Origin: Halocaridina rubra
Lineage: Eukaryota > Arthropoda > Malacostraca > Decapoda > Atyidae
Assembly (NCBI GenBank): GCA_037179515.1
Contig: JAXCGZ010007700.1
Span: 61,979-125,978 of the forward strand
Length of the DNA stretch: 64,000 nt
Direction: 5' to 3'
Position 1 is the stretch's first letter. Each line of letters starts with the position of its first letter. Positions 1 through 10,489 of this stretch are shown here, in pieces. The notes below the pieces were generated by a model. That model searched no databases. It saw only the letters and a list, made by a program, of their open reading frames with translations, and was not told where the DNA came from. The position numbers and the translations under genes are program-made.

Positions 1-289
1 CCCAAAACAGGAATTCATTTAAATTGTTTGATGTAAACTAATAATTCACAACTGAATACTTATGCTCTCCGTTATCTTTACAGTTTTGCACAATCTCACC
101 TGCGGGCCAATTAGGAAAGTCCGATCACCAACAATAACAAGATTTCACCCACCTCCTCACCAACAGGAAAGCCCATTCGCCCGCAAGAGCGAATACCACG
201 TACACTCCAAAAAAATCTCACCCCACCTGCGGGCCACAAGTGGAAGGTCCGCTCACCCTCAAGGGTGAACATCCAAGAACAACAACTAC
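1..289 (+). mobile_element. 3' end of a B-family LINE (B0), plus strand
   Basis: This stretch is the reverse complement of the 3' untranslated ends of B2 (about 5.52-5.81 kb) and B3 (17.26-17.56 kb). It keeps the threefold CTCTTGAGGGTGA-type repeat of the family, then ends in an A-rich degenerate tail (AAGAACAACAAC). At about position 290 the sequence switches abruptly to the inverted RT body of B1. The rest of this copy lies left of the window. I infer that a plus-strand B copy inserted its 3' end into an older minus-strand B copy; the other junction cannot be seen. Confidence 0.75.
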
Positions 290-2731
290 TTGGTCCACAT
301 GGGGGCTCCTAGCATGGTACGTATGGCGTTGTTTTGAATTACTTCTATCTTGTCCCACTGTTGGTCTTTTAGTAGCCAGAGTGTGGGACAAGCATAGTCT
401 ATGAGGCTGCATATGGCTTGTACATAGAAGCTTCTGAGGACATTAAATGATGCACCATCATAGAGGCCTGACACCCGACGAAGGACCGCTCGTCGCTGGC
501 TGCACTTGTCGCGCAAGTCTTGAATTTCAGGTCCAAAGGTTAGTCTGCCATCGATGATTACACCCAGGTATTGGTGTTTGGTAACCCAGTTCACAGGCTC
601 ATTACCTATGACCAGATTAGTGTCTGGTCTCCACTGGTGGATGGGAAAGGCCTTGGTTTTGCTGGCATTTATTTTAACTCCGAGGGAGATGGAGGCTTGG
701 TAAATCTTGGTTAGGCAGCGCTGTGTCTTGTTAGAGCTTCTGTCGCCTATTGTGACAAGGGCAAAGTCATCCGCATAGTTGAAGAGTTTGGCTCCATGTG
801 GTAGTGCAATGTCCATGAGTTTTTCCATGAGACAATTCAAGAGGAAGGAGCTATGGATTCCACCTTTGGGGGTCCCATTTTTGTGGTTTTTGAAGGTGGA
901 CTAGTGCCCATCTACTTTGACTCGTGCACTACAGTTTTGTAGACTCTGCTTGATCCATGAGAGAAGGTTACCTTTGATCTGCTTTGAAATGAGAGCTGAG
1001 AGTATTGCCGGCACATTGGCTAGTTCGAAGGCCTTCTCTGGGTCTAGAAAAACGATGTATCCTCAGCAGTTGTTGATAAATAATAGCATGGAGGCTATGC
1101 ATTTTGAGGTGCCTAAGCCAGGCTGGTAGGCAAACATGTTTTCTGGGAAGGGTGGGCATTTCCAGCGGACTCTGTTAAGTACCATCTTTTCTGCCGTCTT
1201 GCTCAGGCAGCTTAGGAGGGAGATGGGGCCAGGGTTGTCAGGGTTCTGTGGTTTTGAGATGTGTTGAATGTCTGCTCTGTTCCATGAGGCTGGTCTGATT
1301 CTTCGTGTGTATGTTGAATTGATCAGAGAGAGTGGAGCAAGCTCCCCTTGGGGCCCCATATTTTGAATCATTGTGTATGTGATTTTATCAGCACCTGGGG
1401 CTGTGTTCTTTGAGCTTTTGCATACTCTTAGTAGCTCAGTCAGAGAGAATGGGCCATCTGTTTCGTCTTCAGTGTTGATGGCCTCTTCTATTTCTTCCCA
1501 TCTTGCAGTGCTGAGGTCCTGAAGAGTTGTTCTGGTGCTGATGGGGAGCTGGTTGAAGCTTGCTTTATCCGCGAATTTGATGGAGAGTTTTTCTGCTGCT
1601 CTGCTAGGATCCCTGTGGGGGATGATTTTAGGTTTTCCTTTAGGAAAGGAGTTAATGCTCCTCCACATCTGGCCCACAGAGGTGTGAGCATCTAGGGTGG
1701 AACACCACTCTAGCCATTTTTTTCTCTTAATGTTGAGTGTCTCTTCATGGACATATTCTTTGACTGCCTGGAGAGTGCAGTAGGAGTCTTCAGTGCGACG
1801 TTTCCTGGCTACTTTCCGGATGACGTTGAGCCGGTGATTGGGTTCTTTAACTCTGTCACAGTAGTACCATCTGTCCTGATGAGTGGTGTGTTGTGGTTTG
1901 CAGAGGGGGATGGAGGAGTTTGCTGCAGCTTGCAGGACATTGACTAGCTCGGCCTCTGCTTGGTCGATGTCTTCGGATGGTGTGTAGGCTGAAAACCAAT
2001 TGCTGAGGTGCTCCTGGAATCGGCCCCAGTCAGCCTTCTTGAAATCCCATCGAGGTGGAGGAGCAAGGGATTTGGAAGATTTCAGGAATTGGCAGTGTGA
2101 GATGGATCCCGTATTGGTCGCTTGTGACCAGGTGATGAACTCTCCATGTGGCGTCTTGCTTTAGGGAGTTGGAGACAAAGGTGAGGTCCAGTATTCCACC
2201 TCTGTCGTGTGCTGGCTCATGATTGTTGAGAAGGGAGACGTCTTCCTGGTCGTCCAGCATGCTCATGATGTGTCTGACTCCAGCGCAGGGGCGCTCATAC
2301 CTGAATCTTGGATGGTGCGCGTTGAACTCACCTCCTATGACCAAGTTACGATGACTGGCCAGCCTGAAGAGGGTAGTCAGGTCTAAGCCACCATCCTGTG
2401 GTCTGTAAATGTTGTACAGATCTATGCAGCTGCCCAGAAATTTGATGTTAACAGCGAGGACATGGACATCTTCGCCACAGTGGGCCGGTCAGGTTATTTC
2501 CTTGGCTAACAGGTTTTTCCTGATGAAGGTGGCGCTGCCTCTGTTCTCCCCTGAAGACCAGTGCTGGTAGAATCCTTTGTATCCTGAGATTTTTGGAGTG
2601 TTTTGCTCTGTGCACAGGGTTTCTTGAACCATGATAACATCTATGTTGTCAGCCTTGGCAATGCCTTCAAGAAATTGTACCTTGTGTCTGAGACCCTGGG
2701 CGTTCCAGTGTAGGATCTCGAGATTAGACAT
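290..2731 (-). pseudogene. B1 ORF2: AP endonuclease + reverse transcriptase, broken
   Basis: ORF2 begins at ATG 2731-2729 (MSNLEILHWNAQGLRHK), the usual start of an apurinic-type endonuclease, with QETL carrying the metal-binding Glu and a GGEFNAHH segment where GDFN is expected (2344-2320). RT follows: a template-grip region ending in PGADKITYTM (about 1.4 kb) and the catalytic YADD in FNYADDFALV (about 0.78 kb). The frame is split among several shorter open stretches (2731-2489, 2344-2030, 1677-1063, 840-286), so frameshifts and stops have accumulated. The G-D to G-E change in the endonuclease would by itself impair nicking. Known role of the family: nick the target and prime cDNA synthesis from it. 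Confidence 0.8.
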
Positions 2732-2735
2732 CTTA
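2729..2735 (-). promoter_or_regulatory. ORF1 stop / ORF2 start junction TAAGATG (B1)
   Basis: The ORF1 stop TAA (2735-2733) is followed after one G by the ORF2 ATG (2731-2729). The same TAAGATG is present in B3 at 21424-21430. Such a tight stop/start suggests termination-reinitiation, as described for the UAAUG junction of the R1-clade element SART1; for B this is inference. Confidence 0.6.
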
Positions 2736-4179
2736 ATGATTTAAGGAGCTGGCGGTGGTAGGAGTGGTGGTTTGTTGAGGCTGGTGGTGGGTTCTGGAGA
2801 CGAAGGCATGGGTGACAACGGAGTGGGCTACTTCGACGACTTGATTGTAGGCATCTTGAGGAAAGGATCTGGTATCAAGGAGTCGGACGGCTGCCTGTAT
2901 GGCTTGAATAATAATATTGGTGAGTTCATTTACTGTGAAGAGGGTTTGCTGTTGGGAAGAGGAGGCAGAGGATGGTGTCTGGATAGGCTGTTTAGGTATG
3001 GGGGTATGGGATCTAAGTCTAGGGTCCTGGGATCTGGTGTGGTGAGTGGGTGTGTGTGTGGTCTGAGTGTTGCATGTGACTGTATTGTGTGTTTGAGTGT
3101 TGCATGGGGTGGAGGTGTTGGTGTGAGTGTTGCGTGAGGGGATGGTAGGGTTGTGAGTGTTGTTTTGGGGGATGGTAGGAGTGTGAGTGTTGTGTGATGG
3201 GGTGGATGGAGTTGGTGTAGGGGTGGAAACTGTAGGAGGTGTGATCTGTGTGTTAGGAGCTGGGTTGGTGTTGTGTGGTGGGTTTTGGGTGGGGAGGTTA
3301 GGTATGAGTGGGGCAGGAAGGGGCCTTTGCCAAGGATTGGAGGTGGGGGGAGGAGCTGGGGTGAAGTTGGGTGTGGTGTGATTGGTGACAGGGGCAGAGG
3401 GAGGGACTCTTTGAGGAATCCTCTTCAGCCTTTCTGGGCAGCGGTTGTTCCATGCGTGATGATTTCTCTTACAGTTTGGGCACTTGGCAACTGTTGCTTC
3501 ATTGGCCTTGAATTTGTTGATGCAGCGGTCAGTGGAATGTCTCCCACTGCAGATTGCACATCTCTCTGGGAGATGGCAAGTATTTCTATGGTGCCCAAAT
3601 ATTTGACACCGGAAACATCTCAGTGGTTCAGGAGTGTAGTCTCTTATATTGAATTTGCCCCAGATGCCGAGGTTTACTTGCGAAGGGGGTGGATCACAGA
3701 TGTGGACCAGAACTTGTTTTGAGGGGACGGTTTGGCCCTCTATTTTGGAGGAGCAATGTGAGGCAGCAGTAATATATGTTTGCTTGGTTAGCAGGTCAAC
3801 TGACCAAGCAACAGGGAAGCCATGAGGATGTATTTTCTTATTTTTTGGGCAGGGTTCATCTATGTCAAGTGAGGTAAGTTGAGGCTGCGGAACTTCTCTG
3901 CGGCTTCTGCTGAGGATGGGTGGATGATAAATTCACCCTGTACATTAGGCTTAATTTTGCAGCCAAACTCGGCGAGTTGGTCTTCCAACCCTCTGAATAG
4001 GTCTTATGCCTCTTTGGTGGAAGGAGTCTGAACTTTGACCTTTGATATGGGCTCTCTATCAGTCTTTTGGGCTGTCTGGGAACTGGGGCAGCAGCACTCT
4101 CATGGCTACTGCCAGAGGCCATCCTTGGCCTCGTCTTTCCCAAAACTGTCCACCCCTCTTGAGGAGGGTCGAGTTCCAT
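2733..4179 (-). pseudogene. B1 ORF1: gag-like RNA-binding protein with three CCHC knuckles
   Basis: Reading the minus strand, the frame from about 3620 to 2735 is open. It carries three knuckles in a row (about 3617-3480): CFRCQIFGHHRNTC, CAICSGRHSTDRC and CPNCKRNHHAWNNRC. After them comes a long Pro/Thr/His-rich tail and the TAA stop at 2735-2733. The N-terminal part (MELDPPQEGW at 4179) is in another frame, so at least one frameshift lies between about 3620 and 4000. An alternative upstream ATG follows a C/G homopolymer that could also hide the true start. Three knuckles are typical of I and jockey group ORF1 proteins, which coat the element RNA. ORF1 stop and ORF2 ATG are separated by one base. 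Confidence 0.75.
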
Positions 4180-4375
4180 TCCCCCCTCTGGGGGGGAGCA
4201 GGAGAAGCGGCAAAGGCCATGACTAACAACTAGTAATGGATATCACAGATTTCACTTGGTATATATCACTTGCAATGTTTGTCAATTTCGTATATTAAAA
4301 CATAGGGGCCTTGTGGCTGGATCACTTCACTTAATTGGAACACTACAACACTTTATCACTAAAACAGTCTTCTAT

Positions 4376-4665
4376 CTTTCTTCCCAACTCTCATGGGAGA
4401 GGGGAGTGCAAACAGAGATTATGTTCAGCACAACGTGTTTTTATTTTTTATTTCTCTTCCCAGCTCTCTAAAGAGAGGGAAAAGCAAACAGAATAAATGT
4501 AAGGTTGACATTTGAACACTTGCTATAGAATTATGGAACACACAATAATGTGTGTTCAACTAAGCAAAACTACACAAAAGCACAACAAAAAACAACAAGG
4601 CAATCTTTCTGTTTCTCTCTTTGGCTCTCATGAGAGAGGAAGAAAAGAAAACAGAGATACTTAGG
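4376..4665 (-). repeat. B1 5' leader: three spaced short palindromic units
   Basis: Three related segments at about 4376-4420, 4446-4495 and 4607-4660 each have a C/T-rich stretch, a short palindrome (CTCTCATGGGAGAG, CTCTCTAAAGAGAG, CTCTCATGAGAGAG) and then a GCAAACAGA or AAAACAGAG motif. They sit in the 5' noncoding part of the element. They could be promoter elements or leader RNA hairpins; function is not shown. Confidence 0.5.
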
Positions 4666-4672
4666 TTGTTTT

Positions 4673-5500
4673 TCCTTGAAGACCCTTCCACCTCTGATCA
4701 GGGATGGAGTGGAGGAGGAGAAATTCACTATGTTTTCTGATGATAATTTAATTGTTAATAGCAAGTGGTCGGAAGTGGTTAAGGGATCCATTTCTATGGA
4801 GTAATTCAAGTAATGATTTTTATTGTTTATAGCTATATCAGAAATCGGGTCAAAGTATTATAATTGGGTTATTATTTAGTAATGTATTTAAAATATTTCC
4901 AATTACGTGGTGTTTAACATTAAGATCGCCAATTAGGTATGTTGGGATGTTTTTCCTTATTAATTTTAATATATCTTCATAGGGGATATCCATTCTTCTA
5001 GGTGGTAAGTACGCTGTTCCAATAATTATGGGGCCGTTTTTTGTTTCTATTTTAATTGCTAAAACGTCATTAACAAAGTCGTCTTTAATATGATGAACTA
5101 TATTTATTTTAATGGCGATAGCTATTCCCGCATTTTCTTCGCTTAAGCTACTTATCTGATATGTACTGTACCCGTAAATTTTAATTTCTTCGTTTATATT
5201 TTAAATACTATTCAGTAGTATGATATCTAGGTCTATTTCTTTGTATGCATTATATAATTCGTTGCTTCTGATATTGGTCCAAGCTAACGGGTTATGTTGA
5301 ATGATTGTTAGTTTCTTGTAGCTATTTAGCATCGTGAAGGAAATTTAGTTATTGATTTTACTTTTGCATAATCCCTGGGGTATAGCCTGAAAGTGCCTTC
5401 GCTCAATATACCGAATTCTTATTTCACTTAGATCGATTTTATTTTGCTCGAGTAATACATGTACTTGATGGGGTTCATAGCCACTGTTGGAGTATATATA
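4673..5500 (-). pseudogene. D: jockey-like ORF1 end and AP-endonuclease fragment
   Basis: Read on the minus strand, about 5480-5345 encodes a probable ORF1 C-terminus (NSGYEPHQVH). An ATG at about 5335 then opens an endonuclease domain: LTIIQHNPLAW start, IGTAYLPPRR, the GDLNVKHH metal-binding motif, and a C-terminal SDHLLLTIKLS box near 4770. GDLN and SDH are hallmarks of LINE endonucleases, and the GDLNVKHH form resembles the jockey clade. In-frame stops occur near 5200 and near 4850. No RT follows, because the fragment runs into the B1 leader. It is bounded on the other side by the B2 A-tail. Confidence 0.65.
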
Positions 5501-5520
5501 TTTAAGTTTTTTTTTTCTTT

Positions 5521-5740
5521 GATGTTCTCCCTTGAGGGTGAGCGGACCTTCCTTTGTGGCCTGCAGGTGGGGTAAGATTTTGTTGATTGGAGGTGGTATT
5601 CACTCTTGAGGACGAATGAGCTTTCCTATTTGGTGCGGAGGTGTTGTGAAATCTGGTTGTTGTTGGTGGTATTCACTCTTGAGGGTGATCGGACTTTCCT
5701 ATTTTGGCCCGCAGGTGAGGTTGTGCAAAACTGAAAAGAT
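5521..5740 (-). repeat. Threefold 73-74 bp repeat in the B2 3' UTR
   Basis: Three diverged units begin at 5527, 5601 and 5674, each opening with a CTCTTGAGG(G/A) core followed by a GGACTTTCCT/GCAGGTG-like segment. Spacing is 74 then 73 bases. The same three units with the same spacing occur in B3 (17275, 17349, 17422), and in reverse orientation in B0. Conserved number and phase across copies argue that the repeat is part of the active element's 3' UTR. Confidence 0.75.
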
Positions 5741-5840
5741 AATGGAAAACATAAGTGTTCAGTTGAGGATTATTAGTTCACATCAAATAATTTTAATGAA
5801 TTTTTGTTTTGGTGGTGAGAGAGAATTATTACATGGTTAT

Positions 5841-6720
5841 CTACGTGGAGGGTATTGACTGATGATATTTAGTAGACTGTTCATATAGTCGGATTATGGA
5901 GCTAGCAACATGAAGGGCATTTGGATCTTCGCTGGATGTTGCGGGGGCACCAGTTTTCTGTCGAATTTCTGAAAAGGAATCACATTCGAGGATGTAGTGG
6001 AGCAGTGGATGTGGTGAGGCTACCTGGCAAAAGGTGCATTCCCTGATGATATCATCCACTATTCGCCAGATGCACTTGTACCTGATTCTCAAACGGTACC
6101 CATTGACCGCTGTGCTTCGTCGAAGGTTCTTAGGCAGGGTGATTCGCTGAAGATCAGTGGTGGCTTTGTACCACCAGGTGGAGGGGGAGCCAATGTCTGT
6201 GCACAGGTTGTGTTTAGTTATTAAGGCATTAAGGAGTGACTTGGTGGCTTTGTTTTTTATCTGTTGAATCCCAGGAGGCAGAGATATTTGGATTTCTGCT
6301 CTAAGAGTGGCTTGTTTGGCGGCTTGATCAGCTTCCTCATTTCCCTTGATGCCGACGTGGCTGGGATTCCAGGCAGAAGTGATGGCTTTTCCAAGGTTGG
6401 TTGTCCTGTGGTAGTGTCTGATGATGGTGGTGATGATACGCACATTGTCTCTGAGGAGTGACTTCTTGATGGCACGTAAGGCACCTTTAGAGTCAGAAAA
6501 GTAGGGTATGGTAAGCTCCTTGCTGGATGAAGAAGTCGAGGGCGTTGGCTATGGCAACAAGCTCAGTCTGGAGCGATGAGCAGGAGATTGACAGTCTCCA
6601 GGATAGGACGTGGTTTTCAGTGGTGAAGGCGGCGGCTGAATCTCCAGTTTCTTGATTTACTGAATCGTCAGTGTAGTAGACTTGAGAGTTTGGCCTGCTC
6701 TAGCTCTGAATTTTGTCCTA
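5841..6720 (-). pseudogene. B2 ORF2 RNase H and C-terminal domain
   Basis: The RNase H core is visible as AWNPSHVGIKGNEEAD near 6380-6330, holding the last conserved His and Asp. Upstream parts (a TDDSVN-like first Asp segment, about 6660) are in shifted frames. Beyond RNase H, a Cys/His cluster (CTFCQVASPHPLLHYILEC) precedes the ORF end at 5841. The Trp-x-Pro-Ser-His motif is WNPSH here against WIPSH in B3. RNase H after RT places the family in the I/LOA-type group; it would remove template RNA during second-strand synthesis. Confidence 0.7.
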
Positions 6721-7255
6721 GTATATGTTTTTAAGGACAAGTGGTTTTACCAAGCTTTTGGGGTTGTCAGGGAGCACGATCTTTATGTCGAGTGGTTGGT
6801 CATTCCATGGGGGTGGGCATCGTTATTCAGGAAGCGGAGTGGCCTGTATCCTGGCTAGGATGCTCTCAATGACTGGCAGTGCTTGCAGGCTAGCGCAGAC
6901 CTTGTCTGCTCAGGTTCTAGGATGTTGGTTGGGGTGGCGATTGAGGGCTAGATGGAGACTTGTGGCAGCGAGGCAATCATGTTGGGCAGTGGTGGTTTTG
7001 GCCACAAAGAGCTCTGAGTTTGAGTGGCATTAGTCCCGATTCCATCTGGATGTTTTCTCTCTTGGTCCACATGGGGGCTCCTGGCATGGTACTTATGGTG
7101 TTGTTGTCAGTTACTTCTATCTTGTCCCACTTTAGTAGCCAGAGTGTGGGACAAGCATAGTCTATGTGTCTGCGTATGGCTTGAACATAGAAGCTTCTGA
7201 GGACATTAAATGATGCACCATCGTAGAGGCCTGACATCCGATGAAGGACCGCTTG

Positions 7256-8647
7256 TCACTGGCTGCACTTGTCGCGTAAGTGTTGAATTTCAAGTCCAAA
7301 GGCTAGTCTGCTGTCATTGATTACACCCAGGTATTGGTGTTTGGTAACCCAGTCCACAGGCTCATTACCTATGACCAGATTAGTGTCTGGTCTCCACTGG
7401 TGGATGGGAAGGGCCTTGGTTTTTCGGGCATTGATTTTAACTCCGAGGGAGATGGAGGCTTGGTGAATCTTGGTGAGGCAGCGCTGTGTCTTGTTAGAGC
7501 TTCTGTCGCCTATTGTGACAAGAGCAAAGTCATCCACATAGTTGAAGAGTTTGGCTCCATGTGGTAGTGTGATGTCTATGAGTTTTTCCATGAGACAATT
7601 AAAGAGGAAGGAGCTAAGGATTCCACCTTGAGGGGTCCTATTTTCGTGGTTTTTGTTGGTGGAGTAGTGCCCATCTACTTTGACACATGCACTACGGATT
7701 TGTAGACTCTGCTTGATCCATGAGAGATGGTAACCTTTGATCTGCTTTGAAGCGAGAACTGAGAGTATCGCTGGCACATTGGCTACTTCAAACTTTTTCT
7801 CTAGGTCTAGAAAAACGAGGTATCCATGGCAGTTTTTGATAAATGATAGCATGAGGGCTATGCATTTTGAGGTGCCTAAGCCAGGCTGGTAGGCAAACAT
7901 GTTTTCTGGGAAGGGTGGGCATTTCCAGCGGACTGTGTTAAGTACCATCTTTTCTGCCGTATTGCTCAGGCAGCTTAGGAGGGAGATGGGGCCAGGGTTG
8001 TCAGGGTCCTGTGGTTTTGGGATGGGCTGAATGTCTGCTCTGTTCCATGAGGCTGGTCTGATTCTTCGTGTGTATGTCGAATTGATCAGAGAGAGCAGAG
8101 CAAGCTCCCCTTGGGGCCCCATATTTTGAATCATTGTGTATGTGATTCTATCAGCACCTGGGGCTGTGTTCTTAGAGCTTTTGCTTACTCTTAGTAGCTC
8201 TGTCAGAGAGAATGGGGCATCTGTTTTGTCTTCAGTGTTGATGGCCTCTTCTATTTCTTCCCATCTTGCAGTGCTGAGATCCTGAAGAGTTGTTCTGATT
8301 GTGATGGGGAGCCGGTTGGAGCTTGTTCTATCCACGAATTTGATGGAGAGTTCTTCTGCTGCTCTGCTAGTATCCCTGTGGGGGATGATTTTAGGAGGTT
8401 TACCTTTAGCAAAAGAGTTAATGCTTCTCCACATCTGGCCCACAGAGGTGTGAGCATCTAGGGTGGAACACCACTCTAGACATTTTTTCCTCTTAATGTT
8501 GCGTGTCTCTTCATGGACATGTTCTTTGACTGCCTGGAGAGTGCAGAAGGTCTCTTCAGTGCGACGTTTCCTGTGCATTTTCCAGATGACGTTGAGCTGG
8601 TAATTGAGTTCTTTAACTCTATCACAGTAGTACCATCTGTCCTGATG
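7256..8647 (-). pseudogene. B2 ORF2 reverse transcriptase segment
   Basis: A long open stretch covers most of the RT: the N-terminal helix-rich part, PGADRITYTM, FLDLEKKFEVANV where the first catalytic Asp region lies, TPQGGILSSFLFN, and the catalytic box FNYVDDFALV (YVDD). The ORF closes at 7256, where a codon open in B1 is TGA (after RDKCSQ); the thumb region continues in the same family context to about 6977. The ORF reads through 8647 into gypsy sequence at its start, so its first residues are not part of B. The C-terminal RT and linker (about 6720-7255) carry further breaks. Confidence 0.75.
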
Positions 8648-10489
8648 AGACAGAAGATACAGGTAATGGTCTGGAAAGACAGTCTGCACCCTTGATATGT
8701 ACAACATCTGATATACACTCGCTTATTAAAGACCAATATTGTTGCTGTCTATCTGACTTGGCTGTATGAGGATTCTTAAATGCAAAAACAAGGGGTTTAT
8801 GATCAGTAAATAAAACGGTTTCACGTCCTTCAATTACAAGTTTAAGTTTTAGTACAGCCAGATACGCAGCAAGCAGTTCTCGGTCAAAAGTAGAATAACA
8901 CCTCTGAGTTTCTGATAATTTCTTTGAAAAGAATTCAATAGGGACAAATTTACCATCCTGAATTTGGGGTAACGCAGCTCCAGCTGCCACTTGGGAACAA
9001 TCAGTCACCAGATGCAGCGGAGAATTACACTTACTAATGAAATATGCAATGGTGCAAGCATTAATAAGTGACTTTTTAGTACTTACAAAGGCAGATTCTG
9101 CTTCCGAATTCCATACTAGTTCTTTAGATTTAGGTTGTAATCTAATTAATTCGGTCAAAGGATATACAACATCAGCAAAATGCGGTACCATTTGTCTATA
9201 GTAATTGAGCATTCCTATAAACCTACGTAAGGCAGCAGAATCTGCTGGCTTAGGAAAATCAACAATATCTGTCTGTTTATGAGAACCAGGTTTTAAACCA
9301 TTAGCAGTGATCAAATATCCTAAATATTCTATTTCATTTTTAAAGAATTCACATTTATCAATAGAAATTTTAAGATTATTAGAGCTTAGGATTTCAAATA
9401 CTATAGACAAATGTTTCTTGTGCTCTTCTGTATTCTCTGAAAATATCAGAATATTATCCAGATAAATAAATACAAAATCAAGGTTTCTAAATAAATTGTC
9501 CATCAAACGCTGAAAAGTGGCAGGGGCATTCCGAAGACCATAAGGCATATATAAATATTCAAATAGCCCAAAGGGTGTGGTTACTGCTGTCTTTTCAACA
9601 TCTCAAGGATTCATAGGGATCTGGTGATAGGCTTTTAACAAATCAATGTTACTGAATATCTTTTTCTTGTAAAGCTTTAATGACACACTACTAATATGTG
9701 GTAAAGGATATTTATCTGGCTTGGTCAAAGTATTAAGTTGCCTAAAATCACCACATACTCTCCACTCTCCTGGCTTAGGTTTAGGAACCAAATGAATGGG
9801 TGAAGCCCAAGGTGATTTAGAAGGTTGTACAATTCCCATATCCAACAACTGCTTAAATGCTTTCTTGGCGGCAGAATATTTGTCTGGAGCCAACGGACGA
9901 CATCTAGCAAATGTCGGAGGAGAACTCCCTGTATCTATATAATGAAAAACATTAGATTTCTTGAAAGAATTATTAGCTGTAAGAGGCTTAACACAGGACA
10001 AGAGTGAGGGAAAATCTTGGAACAACTGTTGTACAGAATCAGGTAAATAGTTCAAATTATTAATCACATAAGAAACATTATGATTTGCAATATCACCTTT
10101 TACAGAACATTGTGTTATATTGTCATGTAAAGTTTTATTCTTACAATCAATAAACAATCCAAAATTGCAAAGAAAATCATTACCTAATAAAGGTGTACAT
10201 ACATCTGCAACAACAAATGTCTAGTTAAATCGACGGCGCAACTGCCGAATATCAAGGTCAAGAATAATTTTACCATAAACTTTTATTGACTCACCAGTGG
10301 CCGTAGAAATATTAACTGCTGTTGGCCTTAATAAAATTTCTGAAACATACTTATATGGAATAATGGAGACTGCAGCTCCTGTATCCACAGTGAAGACCAT
10401 GTCACTACAACCAATTTTGGCTACAACCTGTAGAAGTGGCAGAATAGAAGTGGCCGTAGCTACAATTTTCTCTTCTGTCTGCTTTATTA
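8648..10489 (-). pseudogene. pol of the gypsy element: protease, RT, RNase H, broken
   Basis: Protease shows DTGAAVS (about 10.4 kb) and its later LLGNDFL box (about 10.17 kb). RT follows: SPWASPIHLVPKP, WRVCGDFRQLN, FSNIDLLKAYHQIPM, then YGLRNAPATFQRLM and FIYLDNILIFS. The catalytic motif is YLDN instead of YLDD, so one active-site Asp is lost (AAT for GAT or GAC). RNase H has TDCSQVAAGAAL and TDHKPL. In-frame stops fall in the protease (near 10220) and in RT (TGA near 9603); both lie in the same frame as the flanking parts, so single substitutions explain them. No integrase remains. Confidence 0.8.

Larger units (their letters stand above)
290..4672 (-). mobile_element. B1, I-like non-LTR retrotransposon lacking its 3' end
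   Basis: Minus-strand LINE with, in element order, a 5' leader with repeated short palindromes (about 4.67-4.18 kb), ORF1 with zinc knuckles (4179-2733), then ORF2 endonuclease and reverse transcriptase (2731-290). RNase H and the 3' UTR, present in B2 and B3, are missing because the element stops at B0. Loss of the 3' end is atypical for target-primed copies, which normally lose the 5' end, so a later insertion or rearrangement is likely. The left end of the leader is placed at about 4672, where jockey-like coding sequence (D) begins; this edge is uncertain by tens of bases. Confidence 0.8.
5507..8647 (-). mobile_element. B2, 5'-truncated I-like LINE inserted beside/into the gypsy element
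   Basis: The element runs from 8647 (5' truncation inside ORF2, between endonuclease and RT) to a 3' end at about 5507. On the minus strand that end reads GAACATCAAAG followed by an A-tail (plus-strand T run at 5505-5515). It retains RT, RNase H, a C-terminal Cys/His segment and the 3' UTR. At 8647 homology to B1 stops and gypsy RNase H sequence begins, in the same orientation. This is the pattern expected of target-primed insertion with 5' truncation. Confidence 0.8.

Noticed and set aside
2772..3722. Gly/Val-rich plus-strand ORFs in B1
   Set aside because: Antisense of the Pro/Thr-rich ORF1 tail and zinc knuckles, which have clear family motifs.
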